Below, one piece after another: positions 63,101-64,000 of a stretch of 64,000 nt of DNA (the first letter of the stretch is position 1; the number at the start of each line of letters is the position of its first letter). The notes beneath the pieces were generated by a model that did no database searches, was not told where the DNA came from, and saw only the letters and a list, made by a program, of their open reading frames with translations. The stretch comes from Psoroptes ovis. Its lineage: Eukaryota > Arthropoda > Arachnida > Sarcoptiformes > Psoroptidae. The DNA lies in the NCBI GenBank assembly GCA_002943765.1, contig PQWQ01000017.1, positions 806,001 to 870,000 of the forward strand, given 5' to 3'. The position numbers and the translations under genes were made by a program.

Positions 63101-63239
63101 TGATAAAATTGATGATAATGATAGTGATGATCAAAATGCCGACATGAATTCGATAGATTGTTCCGGTTCGACCATACGCCGTTCAAAGCGTATTCCATTC
63201 AGAAAACGTAAAATTTCATCAGATTATATTTCATTCTAG
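60183..63239 (+). CDS. SNAPC4: SNAPC4-like Myb-repeat subunit of the snRNA-activating complex
   Basis: Family role: large DNA-binding subunit of SNAPc, which recognises the proximal sequence element of snRNA genes for RNA polymerases II and III. Intronless, 1,018 residues, ATG at 60183. A coiled N-terminus is followed by the SNAPC4-type block with NLFNPEHEY (about 109-117) and a partial Myb repeat from DWTANEKK (about 131). Further Myb-type repeats begin near HEWTNDEDEKL (about 236), GPIDKKESTKLL (about 292), KRWTRLEDTIF (about 350, expanded by a Lys/Asn loop) and GFWKPSEDLRLL (about 420). This matches the 4.5-repeat array of human SNAPC4. A strongly acidic stretch lies at about 553-598 and another near 900. 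The tail is basic (RRSKR, then RKRK), probably a nuclear localisation signal. The C-terminal half has no similarity I recognise. Confidence 0.9.
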   Translation: MNNQEPISDNARNDDEKIKKIHSALQVNQTLIEQFELRRQKILQQLQDLDFQQEDLDENRSVATTSSTSIYYKKISHLEKRYSAILLSKFYKPYLNDNRGFSAPNLFNPEHEYVIENHVQLLLHHPSPVRDWTANEKKIIRNEVRSQHTYHQTRQILNRIEELSSLSRRTKEQSEEIKKLNSEIAMKRLSNEEPERFAPYIEWLSIAKSFVNYDDRSDDDCELYYNNYLHSSINRHEWTNDEDEKLQELIDKYGENDWDKIADELNTNRLPWQCCQRYQMKFSKSMHILGPIDKKESTKLLRLIKSASNEAGEVNWKYISHVEEGRQLQQIKYFYSQHKLGSLALKKYKRWTRLEDTIFFAAKKYYQHTEKSHNKNVTDNDDKNKNLNLFSKIAKHLPGRTNRQIRERYAMILSKQRQKRGFWKPSEDLRLLKHCIKHLNLYGKIDYVRLNRESFRLRNAHQLHHRFRLLNRYLPENFFNQDLKSRKQIDKKLSEINLEQIKTRRFVIRKIPRPKLPSDRTKLFNYLRKLSNIQQMIIDGKLIEYNFEDEKNDEDFVSDDSEDDNFDDEEEEIKDEFDEEDYSDENDENNANDVEIEMQKQQTDISNGIPKISSKIIRKKLSDPIEDHQSTIDSCINLYKYLKPLSKYFHQQCVYSTKSDVFFVNLVRTVLHELLDLDINKNLNTLTKELNENDQETMNNNNYNDNLSVSNINQCKLDIIRLYLSSTTVAINHQKIKTKSSIIRSLFLPNYSTTYAFMLMQFLHNFLFIYSIDNQFKIEDETMDDDNDDDYKKLRTMFISLFLWPALLTRLRPDNNITDKNLQQKLLSNLPSTQNANDEEEVVKCNGNQQTTEETAITSEPRRGRKAKLIKKSNHENLDEFFRLRSLQHWMFNYKDLNDDDEDDENESQQQTSSSTILWFEQSNFQTLLAKNVLNYMEKVLRKTDNTFTRGKPHKISLKKNYMNYPRIKPTDYDKIDDNDSDDQNADMNSIDCSGSTIRRSKRIPFRKRKISSDYISF

Positions 63240-64000
63240 TAAAAAAAAAAAATTTCAATTATTGATTTACCTAATTTTTTTCCTATTATTTTTGATTAAA
63301 AAAATTTAAAAGAAAAACCTTAGAATTCATTCAAAAATTCTAAGAAGAAACCTTAGAGAGCCAAAAAAAAATTGAAATTTGTATCATTCATTGTTGATAT
63401 TGAAATACAATCTTGCTGTATTTACATGCAAACAATTCATTTTTATACATCCGATTTGATCTGATTTGATTTTGAATTTCATCAATTTCAATTTTTAAAA
63501 AAAATGTTCAAATTACAAATTGTCGTCGGCAGATTATTTCTCTTATTATATTACAATGAACTAGATTTCAAGACTAAAAATTTTTGTCAAACAAAAAATT
63601 GAATGTATTGAAAAAAAATGCATTCAATCCGATTTCAATGAATGAGTTTTTTTTCGAGCTAAAAATGCGAAATGGTGGTATGAAATTCATTGAAAAATTC
63701 CAATAAATTAAATACAAAAATTTATTCAGCAGACAGCATGATTGGGAATATGATGGATATGATCAACGATTTCAACACTTAATTCAATGAGACAAATATT
63801 GAATAAAAATTCATAAATCATTGATTGAATAAGACTGATGAGATTAAATAAACAAACAAGACGAAAAAAAATTTTAAAGAAAATGAATTTTCCCAAAATT
63901 TATGAAAAAAATAAAATGAAATTCACCCAATTTCATTTCATTTCTTTCTTTGGTAAAATCATTAATATCCATACATCATTATTTGGTGCTGTACACACTC
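63240..64000. other. 3' flank of the SNAPC4-like gene
   Basis: AT-rich, with an A-run directly after the stop and AATAAA at about 63702. No other gene was seen before the window ends. Confidence 0.5.

Overview
The window is AT-rich eukaryotic nuclear DNA, almost certainly from an arthropod. A small-genome mite is my best guess, from the gene set, the many 57-80 bp introns, the Asn/Gln/His-rich proteins and the microsatellite-rich spacers. No single marker fixes the species. Recognisable metazoan genes are an activin-type TGF-beta ligand, a Fray/OSR1 kinase, a CoREST-like ELM2-SANT protein, the SNARE membrin and a SNAPC4-type Myb protein. Layout, left to right: (1) 83-7130 is a complete LTR retroelement with nearly identical LTRs and one continuous gag-protease-RT-RNaseH-integrase-env frame. 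Its transmembrane segment lies just beyond an in-frame TAG. (2) 7.1-18.1 kb is gene-poor and full of simple repeats. (3) 19.4-36.0 kb is the activin gene: a pro-domain exon, a 14.5 kb intron, and an exon with the rest of the pro-domain and the nine-cysteine ligand. The intron holds a 68 bp retroinsertion with a 17 bp target duplication and a doubtful 105-codon membrane ORF. (4) 38.1-40.0 kb is a nest of non-autonomous DNA transposons: a 1,830 bp hAT-type element with an 8 bp duplication that contains a 159 bp TTAA-flanked piggyBac-type MITE, a 158 bp hAT-type MITE, a long inner inverted repeat and two 48 bp hairpins. (5) 45-48.8 kb carries a five-exon transposase-like gene on the minus strand and a decayed fragment of the same family on the plus strand. 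(6) 50.0-52.6 kb is the six-exon Fray kinase. (7) 54.6-55.3 kb is a His-rich unknown. (8) 56.8-63.2 kb is a compact cluster: CoREST-like (-), small zinc finger (+), membrin (-), SNAPC4-like (+), with two short divergent intergenic regions. The genes do not form one pathway. They are an ordinary stretch of metazoan housekeeping and signalling genes (secreted ligand, ion-transport kinase, chromatin corepressor, Golgi SNARE, snRNA transcription factor) with mobile elements in the spacers. All spliced models were built by eye from splice sites, reading-frame phase and family similarity. No search was run.
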